The translations under genes and the position numbers were made by a program. This document shows, in pieces, positions 8,217-16,013 of a DNA stretch of 64,000 bases; positions within the stretch are counted from its first letter, which is position 1, and each line of letters opens with the position of its first letter. The DNA lies in the NCBI RefSeq assembly GCF_000009905.1, contig NC_006177.1:3296595-3360594 (forward strand), written 5' to 3'. This stretch comes from Symbiobacterium thermophilum IAM 14863 (GTDB taxonomy: Bacteria > Bacillota > Sulfobacillia > Symbiobacteriales > Symbiobacteriaceae). A model generated the notes under the pieces. It saw only the letters and a program-made list of their open reading frames with translations, had not been told where the DNA came from and ran no database searches.

Positions 8217-9397
8217 CCCATCTGCTGATCGAACCGGCGCAGGAAGGGCGCGAGGACCTGGCCGCGTACCGGGCGCGCGGCGGCTACGCCGGGCTGGAGG
8301 CAGCGCGGACGCGGGGCAGCGGCTGGGTCCTGGAGCAGGTGACCCGCGCGGGCCTCCGGGGCCGGGGCGGCAGCGGCGACGGCCGGCCCATCGGCCAGAA
8401 GTGGCAGAGGGTGGCGGCCTCCCGGGTTCCCGAGCGGTACGTGGTGGCCAACGCCGCCGAATCCCAGGCCGTCAGCCGGAAGGACCGCTACCTGCTCGCC
8501 CGCTTCCCCCACCGGGTGCTGGAGGGGCTGCTGATCGCCGCCCAGGCCCTCGGCGCCCGGGAGGCGTATCTGTACGTGCGCGGCGACTCGCCGGAAGCCC
8601 TGGACGGCGCCCGCGACGCCGTGGCCGAGGCCGGCGCCGCCGGCCTGCTGGGCGGCGTGTCCGTGACCGTCCAGCCCTCGGCGCCCACGGCGGTGTCGGG
8701 GGAGGAGACCGCGATCCTGGACGCCCTGGAAGGGCTGGAAGGCTACCCGCAGCCCAAGCCGCCCCGGCCGGAGGAGATCGGCCTGCGGGGCCGGCCGACC
8801 CTGGTGCAGAACGCGGAGAGCCTGGCCGCCGTCGCCGCGCTGTTCCGGCTGGGTGTGGACCGGGTCCGCGCCGTCGGCACCCCCACCTGCCCGGGGACAG
8901 CCCTTTTCACCGTCACCGGCGCCGTGGACCGGCCGGGGGTGTACGAGGTGCCCCACGGCACCCCGCTGGCCCAGCTTCTGGCCCTGGCCGGGGCGCCGCC
9001 GCGGGAGGAGATCCTGGCCGTGCTGCCCGGAGGGCTGGGCTCGGGGCCGCTGCGGCCGGACGAACTGGACGTGCCCCTGACCTACGAGGACCTGGCGGCC
9101 CTGGGAAGCAGCCTGGGCAACTCGGCCGTGGTCGTCTTCCGCCGGGCGGATGCGACGCTGCCGGATCTGGTGCGGGAGAACGTGGCGCTGCTGGCCCGGG
9201 GCTCATGCGGCCAGTGCCGCGGCTGCCGGGAGGGGCACGAGGGGCTGCTGCGGGCGCTGGAGGCGGGCGACGCGACGGAGGCCCGCCGGCGAGCGGAAGT
9301 CCTGCTCTACGGGCGGGGAAACTGCGCCTTCCCCACCGGAACCGCCCGCTTTGCCCTGCGAGCGCTGCAGGAGTTCCCGGCCTTTGCCCGGCCGTAG
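8213..9397 (+). CDS. NuoF-like FMN/iron-sulfur flavoprotein
   Basis: The 394-residue product resembles the NADH-binding 51-kDa subunit of complex I and NAD-linked formate dehydrogenases. It shows the glycine-rich nucleotide site GRGGSGDG, the flavin region (NAAESQAVSRKDRYLL, a variant of the usual NADESEPG form), SGEETA, the SLBB-type domain and a C-terminal [4Fe-4S] motif SCGQCRGCREG with a fourth cysteine in GNCAFP. The start overlaps fdhE by four bases. No NuoE or NuoG partner is in the window. It could link the dehydrogenase to NAD(H), but the FMN-binding acidic residues are altered, so catalytic function is uncertain. Confidence 0.82.
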   Translation: MTHLLIEPAQEGREDLAAYRARGGYAGLEAARTRGSGWVLEQVTRAGLRGRGGSGDGRPIGQKWQRVAASRVPERYVVANAAESQAVSRKDRYLLARFPHRVLEGLLIAAQALGAREAYLYVRGDSPEALDGARDAVAEAGAAGLLGGVSVTVQPSAPTAVSGEETAILDALEGLEGYPQPKPPRPEEIGLRGRPTLVQNAESLAAVAALFRLGVDRVRAVGTPTCPGTALFTVTGAVDRPGVYEVPHGTPLAQLLALAGAPPREEILAVLPGGLGSGPLRPDELDVPLTYEDLAALGSSLGNSAVVVFRRADATLPDLVRENVALLARGSCGQCRGCREGHEGLLRALEAGDATEARRRAEVLLYGRGNCAFPTGTARFALRALQEFPAFARP

Positions 9398-9609
9398 TCC
9401 CACCGTGCCGGGTCTACGCGGTCGGGTACTGCGCGGCCGGCAGGCCCGGCCCCGGTACCCTGGGTGGCAGACAGTACGGAAGTCCCGGCCGCGCATGGTG
9501 CGAGCAGACAACCGCCATTGAGCCGTTGTGTGACTACCTCCGGCTCCGGTCCCCGGGTAAGCTGAGGGTGGATGATGATCACCCGGGATCGGAGACGGGA
9601 GGGGATCGC

Positions 9610-9756
9610 ATGCTCAGGCAGACACACCGCAGTTACTACGCGGCGTTCCGGAGCAGCCACTGGCTGGCGCGGTTGAACCTGATCTACCTGGCGGTCGTGC
9701 CTGCCTTCCTGGTGGGCTCCCTGATCTACCTCGTCTGGTTCTACCTGACGGTGTAG
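9610..9756 (+). CDS. 48-residue single-helix membrane protein
   Basis: This short gene starts with ATG after GGGAGGGGATCGC, a strong ribosome binding site. The product has a basic, aromatic N-terminus (RQTHRSYYAAFRSSHWLARLN) and one membrane helix at about residues 23-45. No family is recognised. It stands alone between the NuoF-like gene and a bidirectional terminator, about 210 bases from the former. The intervening DNA holds no clear promoter but has a 7-bp inverted repeat CCCGGGT/ACCCGGG. Confidence 0.6.
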   Translation: MLRQTHRSYYAAFRSSHWLARLNLIYLAVVPAFLVGSLIYLVWFYLTV

Positions 9757-9800
9757 GGCACCCCGCCAGTCCTGCGGGCAGGCCGGACACAGGAGGAATG

Positions 9801-9838
9801 AAAGCCCCCGGAGGCGCCCGTGCGCCCCCGGGGGCTTT
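9801..9838. terminator. Bidirectional terminator
   Basis: AAAGCCCCCGG pairs with CCGGGGGCTTT, and an inner GGCGC/GCGCC extends the stem with one mismatch and a 4-nt loop. A-tract and T-tract on the two sides allow termination in both directions. It separates the 48-residue membrane protein gene from the convergent glycine-rich protein gene. Confidence 0.85.
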
Positions 9839-9869
9839 CCGCCTGCCTCATGCACGGCTTCGTTCGACG

Positions 9870-10166
9870 CTACCTCGTCGGGTTCTGCCCGGCCTGATCG
9901 CCGGCTCGGTTGCGGCCGCGGCCGTTCTGGTTCTCCGCGCCTGTTGTGTTCCCGGCGCCGTTCGCCATCGCCGCGCCCCCGAGGCCGCCCGCGATGGCGC
10001 CGGCCACCGTGCCCAGGGGCCCCGCGGCCGAGCCCAGAGCCGCACCGGCGATCGCGCCCGTGACGCCCGCAGCCCCTTCAGCCATCGACGGGCCTGCGCC
10101 CGCGTCCGCAGCCGCCCCGCCGGCGCCCGCCTGTGTGCGCTGGTTCGCCTTCCGCTCTTCTGCCAT
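9870..10166 (-). CDS. Glycine/alanine-rich (glycine-zipper-like) small protein
   Basis: The 98-residue product has a polar N-terminus, a central Gly/Ala stretch with small residues at regular spacing (about residues 30-70), and a polar Asn/Gly/Arg tail. Such spacing allows membrane insertion or helix packing, as in glycine-zipper proteins; no specific family is recognised. A good ribosome binding site (AAAGGAGAACAGTC then ATG) supports expression. It is convergent with the 48-residue membrane gene across a bidirectional terminator. Confidence 0.6.
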   Translation of the reverse strand: MAEERKANQRTQAGAGGAAADAGAGPSMAEGAAGVTGAIAGAALGSAAGPLGTVAGAIAGGLGGAAMANGAGNTTGAENQNGRGRNRAGDQAGQNPTR

Positions 10167-10310
10167 GACTGTTCTCCTTTCCCCAGGTGGTACGCCCTCT
10201 ACTATGCGCTTCCTCCCCGCGCGCTATGCGCCCGCCGGTCCGCCCGCACCACCCGGCGCCACCGCCACGTCGTAATACCAGACACCGTGAGAAAACGGGG
10301 AGGGGTTTGT

Positions 10311-10892
10311 GTGCCGGTCGTATCGCCTGAGCGGTTTGCCACGGGGCTCACGTGGAGCGAGTACCTGGCCGGGGCGACGGAGCACAAGGAACGGCGGCAG
10401 GCGGTCTATGCGTCCGTCACCTTCACGCCGGAGCAGCAGGCCGCCTTGGCGGCGCTGCGCCCGCTGGGGCTGAAGGTGCTGGTGCTGGAGGAGTACTGGT
10501 GCGGCGACGCCGCCCGGACGGGCCCCCTGCTGGCCCGGTTCGCGGAGGAGGCCGGGATGGAGGCCCGCTGGTTCTTCCGGGACCAGAACCTGGACATCAT
10601 GGACCAGTACCTGGAGAACGGCACCTCCCGGGCGATCCCGTGCTTCATCTTCATGGACCGGAACTGTGAGTACATCGTGCACTGGGGCAGCCGCCCCCGC
10701 GCGGTGAAGGAGGCGGTGCGGCCGCTGCAGCCGCTGCCGCCCCAGGGGGATCCGGCTCGGCCGGCGGCCTTCGAGCGGTTTGTGGCCGTCCTCTCCGAAG
10801 CCTATGATCGGGTGATGCCCCACGGCGTCACGGACGAGCTGCTGGAAGTCCTGAACTCGGCCCTGCGCAAGTCGGCATCAGGCGGAGCATAG
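10311..10892 (+). CDS. Thioredoxin-like family protein
   Basis: The 193-residue product has a thioredoxin-like fold pattern: VLVLEEYWCGDAARTGPLL is the active-site region, and RAIPCFIFMD supplies the cis-proline loop. Instead of CxxC there is a single cysteine in WCGDA, as in a Firmicutes thioredoxin-like family of unknown role. Another cysteine follows in DRNCEYI. The GTG start is chosen because GGGGAGGGG lies 5 bases upstream. It is a monocistronic unit followed by a hairpin. Cytoplasmic redox or thiol-transfer work is likely but unproved. Confidence 0.75.
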   Translation: MPVVSPERFATGLTWSEYLAGATEHKERRQAVYASVTFTPEQQAALAALRPLGLKVLVLEEYWCGDAARTGPLLARFAEEAGMEARWFFRDQNLDIMDQYLENGTSRAIPCFIFMDRNCEYIVHWGSRPRAVKEAVRPLQPLPPQGDPARPAAFERFVAVLSEAYDRVMPHGVTDELLEVLNSALRKSASGGA

Positions 10893-10897
10893 CGATG

Positions 10898-10923
10898 GGA
10901 CCCGGGCGTTGGCGCCCGGGTCC
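10898..10923 (+). terminator. Hairpin after thioredoxin-like gene
   Basis: GGACCCGGGCG (10898-10908) pairs with CGCCCGGGTCC (10913-10923) around a TTGG loop, just after the stop codon. The following bases are GTGCATTGG, so there is no true U-tract. Confidence 0.5.
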
Positions 10924-11060
10924 GTGCATTGGCGCGCCGGCCCTACGAAAGCCGCATGAGGTGCGGGTGCGGGGATGTTTCGCGGCAGGGATGTTGCGAC
11001 TTTTGTAAAACTAACACATAGGCGCAATGTGCCCGCGACCGCCGGGGGAGGAAGGCGACC

Positions 11061-11585
11061 ATGGAGCAAGGAAGACGCACCCTTCCCTGGGATGCACTCG
11101 GAGACGTAGCCGCGGGACGCCCTCACCTGGGACCCATGGCCCGGCTGGAGATCTGCCGTCTCATGCAGCTCAGCCTTTGTTTCGTGCCGGAGGAGCAGCT
11201 GGGCCGGGAGGCGGCCGACCGGCTGCTGCCTGAGGCCGGACAGGCCGCGGGCTCAGCGTTCGCGGACCGGCTGCTGGGTCCGATGACTTCCCTTTCCGAT
11301 TATGTGCGCAGGCTGCAGGCCACTTTCCGGGAGTACGGCGTTGGCATCGTGCGCGTCGAGGAGGCCGATCCGGAACAGGGGCGGTTCGTCTTCACCGTCG
11401 AAGAGGACATGGACTGCTCGGGTCTTCCCGAGACGGACAGGGACATCTGCAAGTTCGACGAGGGGTTTCTCGCCGGCCTTCTGGAGCGCTCCATGGGACG
11501 CCGGTACCGGGTGACCGAGGTGGACTGCTGGTGCGCGGGGGCGCGGGTCTGCCGGTTCGTGGCGGAGGCGGTGACGCGGTCATGA
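11061..11585 (+). CDS. V4R-domain ligand-binding protein
   Basis: The 174-residue product ends in a 4-vinyl-reductase (V4R)-type ligand domain: the closing motif VTEVDCWCAGARVCRFVAE carries the conserved cysteines. Such domains bind small hydrophobic ligands or metals and feed signalling modules. The ATG follows GGGGGAGGAAGGCGACC. Its stop overlaps the start of the diguanylate cyclase gene (ATGA), so the two are co-translated. That suggests the V4R protein is a sensor partner for the cyclase, which is an inference from linkage. Confidence 0.78.
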   Translation: MEQGRRTLPWDALGDVAAGRPHLGPMARLEICRLMQLSLCFVPEEQLGREAADRLLPEAGQAAGSAFADRLLGPMTSLSDYVRRLQATFREYGVGIVRVEEADPEQGRFVFTVEEDMDCSGLPETDRDICKFDEGFLAGLLERSMGRRYRVTEVDCWCAGARVCRFVAEAVTRS

Positions 11586-12859
11586 CGGACAAGACGTCCC
11601 TGGATCACGCCGTGGAGGCGCTGCGCGGGCTGCTCGCCGACCCGAAGGCCGATGCAGAGCCGCCGCCGGAGCTGCAGCATCACGCAGGTTTTGCCGCACT
11701 GTACAGGGATCTGAGCGCCTTACGCCCCCATCTGACCCGCATCTGCCAGGGCGACCTCAGTCACCCGATCCACGAACAGGGGCCGCTCGCCGGCTGCCGG
11801 AAGTCGCTGCAGGCCCGGCTCCGCCACCTCACGTGGCAGGTGCAGATGGTCGCGGCAGGCGACTTCTCCCAGCGGGGCGAGTCCCTTGGGGAGTTCTCCA
11901 CTGCCTTCAACGAGATGACCGAAGCCCTCGCCAGGGCCCGGGCGGAGCTGCAGCGGAGCGAGGCCCGCTACCGTCTGCTGGCCGAGCACGTGGCCGACGT
12001 CATCGTCACGCTGGACGGCGAGGGCCGGTTCCTCTATGTGAGCCCCTCCGCCCAGGCGCTCCTGGGCTACGCGCCCGACGAACTCGCCGGCCGCCCGCTC
12101 TGCGACATCACCCCGTCTGCGGAGGCTCCCCGCCCCGGCACGGTGGTGGAGCTGACCGTCCGCTGTCGGGACGGAACAACCCGCTGGGCCGAGGTCAACA
12201 CCGCGGCCCTGCCACCGGGCGCCGGCGACGGAGCCGTCCTGGTCTGCGTTTTCCGCGACATCTCCGCGCGCAAGCGGCTGGAGTCCGACCTGAAGCACCT
12301 GGCGACCACGGACGGCCTGACCGGGGCCTACAACCGGCGCTCCTTCGTGGAGGTCTGCGGGCAGGAGCTTCAGAGGGCTGACCGCCGCGCGCGCCCCACC
12401 TCCCTCCTGCTCATGGACATCGACCACTTCAAGCGGCTCAACGACCGCTTCGGCCACGCCGCAGGCGACGAGGTGCTCCGGCAGATCGTTGAGACCGGCC
12501 GCCGGGTGCTGCGGTCCGAGGACGTGGTCGGCCGGATCGGCGGCGACGAGTTCGCCGTGCTCCTGCCGGCCACCACCCTGGAGCAGGCCGGGAGGGTAGC
12601 CGAGCAGCTCCGCACCACCTACGAGCGGCTGGCCGTCCCCGCCCGCGGCGGAACGGCGACGTTCACCGTGAGCTTCGGCGTGGCTGAATGGAAACCGCAC
12701 CTCCGGACGGTCGAGGAGCTGCTCCAGCGGGCCGACCGCGCCCTGTACGCCGCGAAGAACGCCGGCCGCAACTGCGTCCGGACGGAGGAGGCGTGCGGCG
12801 GCCGGCCGCAGCAGGATCCGCCGCCGCAAGGACGAAACTGTATTGTGCTAAAGCGATAA
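11582..12859 (+). CDS. PAS-GGDEF diguanylate cyclase
   Basis: This 425-residue protein should make cyclic di-GMP from two GTP. Residues about 45-130 look HAMP-like and helical, a PAS domain covers about 130-245 (SEARYRLLAEHVADVIVTLD ... FRDISARKR), and the cyclase domain follows with DIDHFKRLND, an intact active-site signature (IGGDEFAVL) and the closing SFGVA. The sequence four residues before GGDEF shows no clear RxxD inhibitory site (RSEDVVGRIGGDEF has RSED seven residues ahead). No membrane segment is seen, so it is cytoplasmic and probably driven by the coupled V4R protein. Confidence 0.9.
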   Translation: MTDKTSLDHAVEALRGLLADPKADAEPPPELQHHAGFAALYRDLSALRPHLTRICQGDLSHPIHEQGPLAGCRKSLQARLRHLTWQVQMVAAGDFSQRGESLGEFSTAFNEMTEALARARAELQRSEARYRLLAEHVADVIVTLDGEGRFLYVSPSAQALLGYAPDELAGRPLCDITPSAEAPRPGTVVELTVRCRDGTTRWAEVNTAALPPGAGDGAVLVCVFRDISARKRLESDLKHLATTDGLTGAYNRRSFVEVCGQELQRADRRARPTSLLLMDIDHFKRLNDRFGHAAGDEVLRQIVETGRRVLRSEDVVGRIGGDEFAVLLPATTLEQAGRVAEQLRTTYERLAVPARGGTATFTVSFGVAEWKPHLRTVEELLQRADRALYAAKNAGRNCVRTEEACGGRPQQDPPPQGRNCIVLKR

Positions 12860-12874
12860 CAGGAGGAAGTCGGT

Positions 12875-13558
12875 GTGGTCGGGCTCGGCACGCTGGCGAA
12901 CGTGGGGGCGGTGCTTCTGGGCGGGGCGCTGGGGAGCCTGGTGATCCCGCAGGTGCCGGAGGAGATGCGCACGAGCACCATGAAGGCGCTGGGGCTGGCC
13001 GTGGTGCTGATCGGGCTGAAGATGGCGTGGGAGACCGAGAGCATCCTGCTGCTGGTGGTCTCGCTGGCCCTGGGGACGATGCTCGGCGAGTGGCTGCGGA
13101 TCGAGGACCGGCTGCAGGCGTGGGCGCGGCGGCTGGAGCGCTGGCCCATCACCCAGCGGGGCGGCTTCGCGAAGGGGTTCGTGCAGGCGTCGCTCCTCTT
13201 CTGCACTGGGGCGATGGCCATCACCGGGGCGCTGGAGGACGGCCTGAACGGCAACCCGTCGATCCTGTATGCCAAGTCGATCCTGGATGGGGTGGCGTCG
13301 ATCATGTTCGGCTCGGTGATGGGCGTCGGCGTGATGTTCGCGGCGGTCCCGGTGCTGGTCTACCAGGGCCTGATCACCCTGGGCGCCTCGGCCATCAGCA
13401 GGTTCCTGACCGAGGCGATGATCCGGGAGATCAGCGCCACGGGCGGGCTCATGGTCGCGGCCATCGGCTTCAACCTCATGGGTGCGGCGGAGATCCGCAT
13501 CGGGAACCTGCTGCCCGGCCTGGTCGTCGTGGCGGCGCTGGCGGGGGTGTTTCTCTAG
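12875..13558 (+). CDS. DUF554 family membrane protein
   Basis: The 227-residue product is an integral membrane protein with about six to seven hydrophobic helices and the DUF554 look (B. subtilis YdfK type): GTLANVGAVLLGGALGSL at the start, then FCTGAMAITGALEDGL and ILDGVASIMFGS. The function of the family is unknown; a transport role is often assumed. GTG follows AGGAGGAAGTCGGT. The gene ends 11 bases before intron copy 1, which lies on the opposite strand. Confidence 0.85.
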   Translation: MVGLGTLANVGAVLLGGALGSLVIPQVPEEMRTSTMKALGLAVVLIGLKMAWETESILLLVVSLALGTMLGEWLRIEDRLQAWARRLERWPITQRGGFAKGFVQASLLFCTGAMAITGALEDGLNGNPSILYAKSILDGVASIMFGSVMGVGVMFAAVPVLVYQGLITLGASAISRFLTEAMIREISATGGLMVAAIGFNLMGAAEIRIGNLLPGLVVVAALAGVFL

Positions 13559-13569
13559 AAGAAGGTATA

Positions 13570-15449
13570 ATCGAGTAGGAGGGGGCGGCTAGCCCCCGTC
13601 CTCTCACACCACCGGACATGCGGGTCCGCATCCGGCGGTTCGCCAGGATTGACGAGTCGCTTCATAGCATTCGGTCAGGCTTATCAGCCCCTGGGCACGC
13701 CAGTAGGCGTCGCCCAGGGCGCTGTTTAGTGGGCCACCTGCCATCCGCCACGGGCCTTTGCGGCTGTTGGCGAGTTGGTGGACTACCCATTCGGGCAAAC
13801 CGAGGGCGCGCAACTCCCGAAAGCGCGTGCGTACACGCTTCCACTGCTTCCATACGCATGCTCGCAGCCGACGCTTCAGCCATCCTTCGAGTCTTTCAAA
13901 GGCTGACCTGGCATCGGAGAGCGCATAGTACCCAACCCAGCCCCGCAAGTAAGCATTCAGGCGCCGGATTCGGTCCTCCATGCTCTGGCTGCGGTTGCGG
14001 TCCGTCAGCGTGCGGAGCTTGTCCTTCACGCGCTTCAGGCTCTTCGGGGCCAGCCGGATGCGCACTCCCCGGTGCTTGTAGAAACTAAACCCGAGGAACT
14101 GCCGCTTCCACGGCCGGTCCACTGCGCTCTTCTCCTCGTTGACCTTCAGCCGTAACCGCTCCTGCAGGAAGTGGCGCACGCTCCTGTAGACCCGTTCTCC
14201 CGCCCGCTTGCTGCGGACGTAGATGTTGCAGTCATCGGCGTACCGGACGAAGTGGTGCCCGCGGCGCTCCAGCTCCTTGTCGAGGTCATCCAGCAGGATG
14301 TTCGCCAGCAGCGGGCTCAGCGGACCGCCCTGCGGCGTCCCTTCCTCCGTCGCCACGACTACCCCGTTCAGCATGACCCCAGCCTGTAAGTACCGCCGGA
14401 TCAGCCGCAGCACACGCTTATCCGTTACCCGCCGCGCCACGCGGGCCATCAGCACGTCGTGGTTGACCCGGTCGAAGAACTTCTCCAGGTCCATGTCCAC
14501 GACCCAGTCGTACCCTTCCTCCACGTACTGACGTGCCTTCCTGACCGCATCATGACCCCGCCGCCCCGGCCGAAAGCCGTAGCTGGATTCGGAGAATGTC
14601 GGGTCAAAGATCGGCGTCAGTACTTGCAGGAGTGCCTGTTGGATCAGGCGGTCCATCACGGTGGGAATCCCCAGCATCCGCTTGCCGCCGCCCGGTTTCG
14701 GGATTTCGACCCGGCGGACTGGCTGCGGTCTGTAGGTCCCCTGGAGCAGTCCCTCACGGATGCGGCTCCACTCCACGCGAATCTGGTCCCGCAGCCGTTC
14801 GGTGGGGACACCGTCCACGCCGGGAGCGCCTCCGTTCCGCTCCACCCGTTTCAGGGCGGCCAGCATGTTCTCCCTGGCCACCACCTGCTCCATCAGGTTG
14901 CTGTGCTCCCCGCGGGGTAACGTTCCGTCTTGTGCCGGCTGCCCACTCCGCCCTCTCGCCGTCCCTTGCGGCTTCACCGCTACCTCCGGCGAGCAGGTCC
15001 CGTTCGGGGTCTTCTGCGTTTGTCGCGGGCTGCTCGAACGCAACGGGTTCACCCCTTTCCTGACGTTCGGCCCTTCCCGGTTGGGGCGTCCCCCTGCCGG
15101 TACTATGGCCTTTGCTGACTTCTGCCGGTTCAGCTGCGTCTCCCGACGCAGGTTACCAGCGTTGCTGGCGTTCCCGGCAGATCTCCCCGGGTAAGAACGC
15201 TGACCTTCACCCCGCACCCGCCCCATCTACCGCACCGCCCTTTGGCAGCTTCGGGTTTTGCTGTGTTCGGCCAGCTCACCCGAGCGGCACAGCCTCCTAT
15301 GGGGTTCGTGTTCCTCGGGTCGTGGCTTTGCCTCGGGCTTCCTTCAGATTCCGCCTCACGACGGACACCCTTGCCTTTGGCTAACGGGCTGGTGCTGCCT
15401 CGCCCGTAGCGGACTTTCACCGCCAAGTCAGCGCCCATGCCGGGCACAC
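13570..15449 (-). mobile_element. Group IIC intron, copy 1
   Basis: This 1,880-base intron is on the minus strand. It begins GTGTGCCCGGC (at 15449), has a domain V-like hairpin at about 13605-13645, and ends in CTACTCGAT at 13570. It encodes a reverse transcriptase closely like the bacterial class C (GsI-IIC type) proteins. The 5' exon is an intrinsic terminator stem followed by CTTTCG, which is the known target preference of class C introns. The block 13570-15454 (1,885 bases) also appears at 23701-25585, with no difference seen by eye, so one copy is a recent product of the other or both are recent arrivals. Confidence 0.95.
13604..14893 (-). CDS. ltrA: Group II intron reverse transcriptase/maturase (copy 1)
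   Basis: The 429-residue intron-encoded protein combines reverse transcriptase and maturase. RT blocks are clear: [65 protein letters not shown] and the catalytic RYADD. A maturase (X) domain follows. No HNH endonuclease domain is present, as usual for class C. The ATG at 14893 is chosen because it aligns with the start of GsI-IIC-type proteins; the frame stays open upstream through intron domains I-III. The C-terminus reads into domain V (last residues GCGPACPVV). Confidence 0.93.
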   Translation of the reverse strand: MEQVVARENMLAALKRVERNGGAPGVDGVPTERLRDQIRVEWSRIREGLLQGTYRPQPVRRVEIPKPGGGKRMLGIPTVMDRLIQQALLQVLTPIFDPTFSESSYGFRPGRRGHDAVRKARQYVEEGYDWVVDMDLEKFFDRVNHDVLMARVARRVTDKRVLRLIRRYLQAGVMLNGVVVATEEGTPQGGPLSPLLANILLDDLDKELERRGHHFVRYADDCNIYVRSKRAGERVYRSVRHFLQERLRLKVNEEKSAVDRPWKRQFLGFSFYKHRGVRIRLAPKSLKRVKDKLRTLTDRNRSQSMEDRIRRLNAYLRGWVGYYALSDARSAFERLEGWLKRRLRACVWKQWKRVRTRFRELRALGLPEWVVHQLANSRKGPWRMAGGPLNSALGDAYWRAQGLISLTECYEATRQSWRTAGCGPACPVV

Positions 15450-15451
15450 CG

Positions 15452-15481
15452 AAAGGCTCCGAGGGCCCTGACCCTCGGAGC
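15452..15481 (-). terminator. Intrinsic terminator used as intron 1 target
   Basis: On the minus strand a 10-bp stem, GCTCCGAGGG with CCCTCGGAGC around a 6-nt loop, is followed by CTTTCG and then the intron. It lies about 70 bases after the acetyltransferase stop and is its likely terminator. A second, imperfect hairpin at about 15508-15535 lies between the gene and this one. Confidence 0.75.
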
Positions 15482-15551
15482 GTCATCTTCTCCTGCTCCC
15501 ACGGCAAGAGCCCCGGCGCCCGCTGCCAGGGCTTTTCTATCGGCGTGCTTC

Positions 15552-16013
15552 TCAGAGATCCAGTCGGAGGCGGAGCATGTCCCTGCACGGGATCCCGTTC
15601 TCGTAGATCGGCTCGGGATAATGCCGGGTGAAGTAGTCCGGGTCCACGCCCACGATCCGGAAGCCGCACTTCTGGTAAAGCGCCAGCTGGTCAACGGAGG
15701 AGTTGCCCGTGCCCAGTTCGATGCACCGGTATCCCAGCGAGCGGGCGACCGCGATCGCATGGAGAACCATCCGCTTGCCGATCCCTCTGCCCCGCTCTTC
15801 CTCCGCCACGGCCACGTTGACCAGCTCGGCCGTGTACGGCCGGGTGTCGATGAGGACGCAGACGGCCACCACCCGCCCGGCCCGTTCGCCCACGTAGCAC
15901 CGGCCGCGGCCGAGGTACCCGGCGACCATCTCCCGCGACGGATCGGCCATGAGCAGCAGGTCCATCGGCGGCTCCTCGTCGTGCCGCATCTGCCGGATCA
16001 TCAGGTCATCCAC
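15552..16013 (-). CDS. GNAT-family N-acetyltransferase
   Basis: The 153-residue product has the GNAT fold signature: VNVAVAEEERGRGIGKRMVLHAI forms the acetyl-CoA binding loop (R/QxxGxG/A type), and LYQKCGFRIVGVDPDYF is the C-terminal motif. The substrate is not predictable. GTG at 16013 is preceded by GGAGGTGGTTGA. A 34-codon frame (16006-16110) overlaps this start by 8 bases and could be a leader peptide. The gene's terminator has been invaded by intron copy 1. Confidence 0.85.
   Translation of the reverse strand: MDDLMIRQMRHDEEPPMDLLLMADPSREMVAGYLGRGRCYVGERAGRVVAVCVLIDTRPYTAELVNVAVAEEERGRGIGKRMVLHAIAVARSLGYRCIELGTGNSSVDQLALYQKCGFRIVGVDPDYFTRHYPEPIYENGIPCRDMLRLRLDL

Noticed and set aside
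10311-10892. Calling the thioredoxin-like protein a true thioredoxin
   Set aside because: It has a single cysteine in WCGDA rather than CxxC, so dithiol redox activity cannot be assumed.
14894-15226. N-terminal extension of the intron protein by 111 residues
   Set aside because: The extension covers intron RNA domains I-III and lacks protein homology; related proteins begin at the ATG at 14893.
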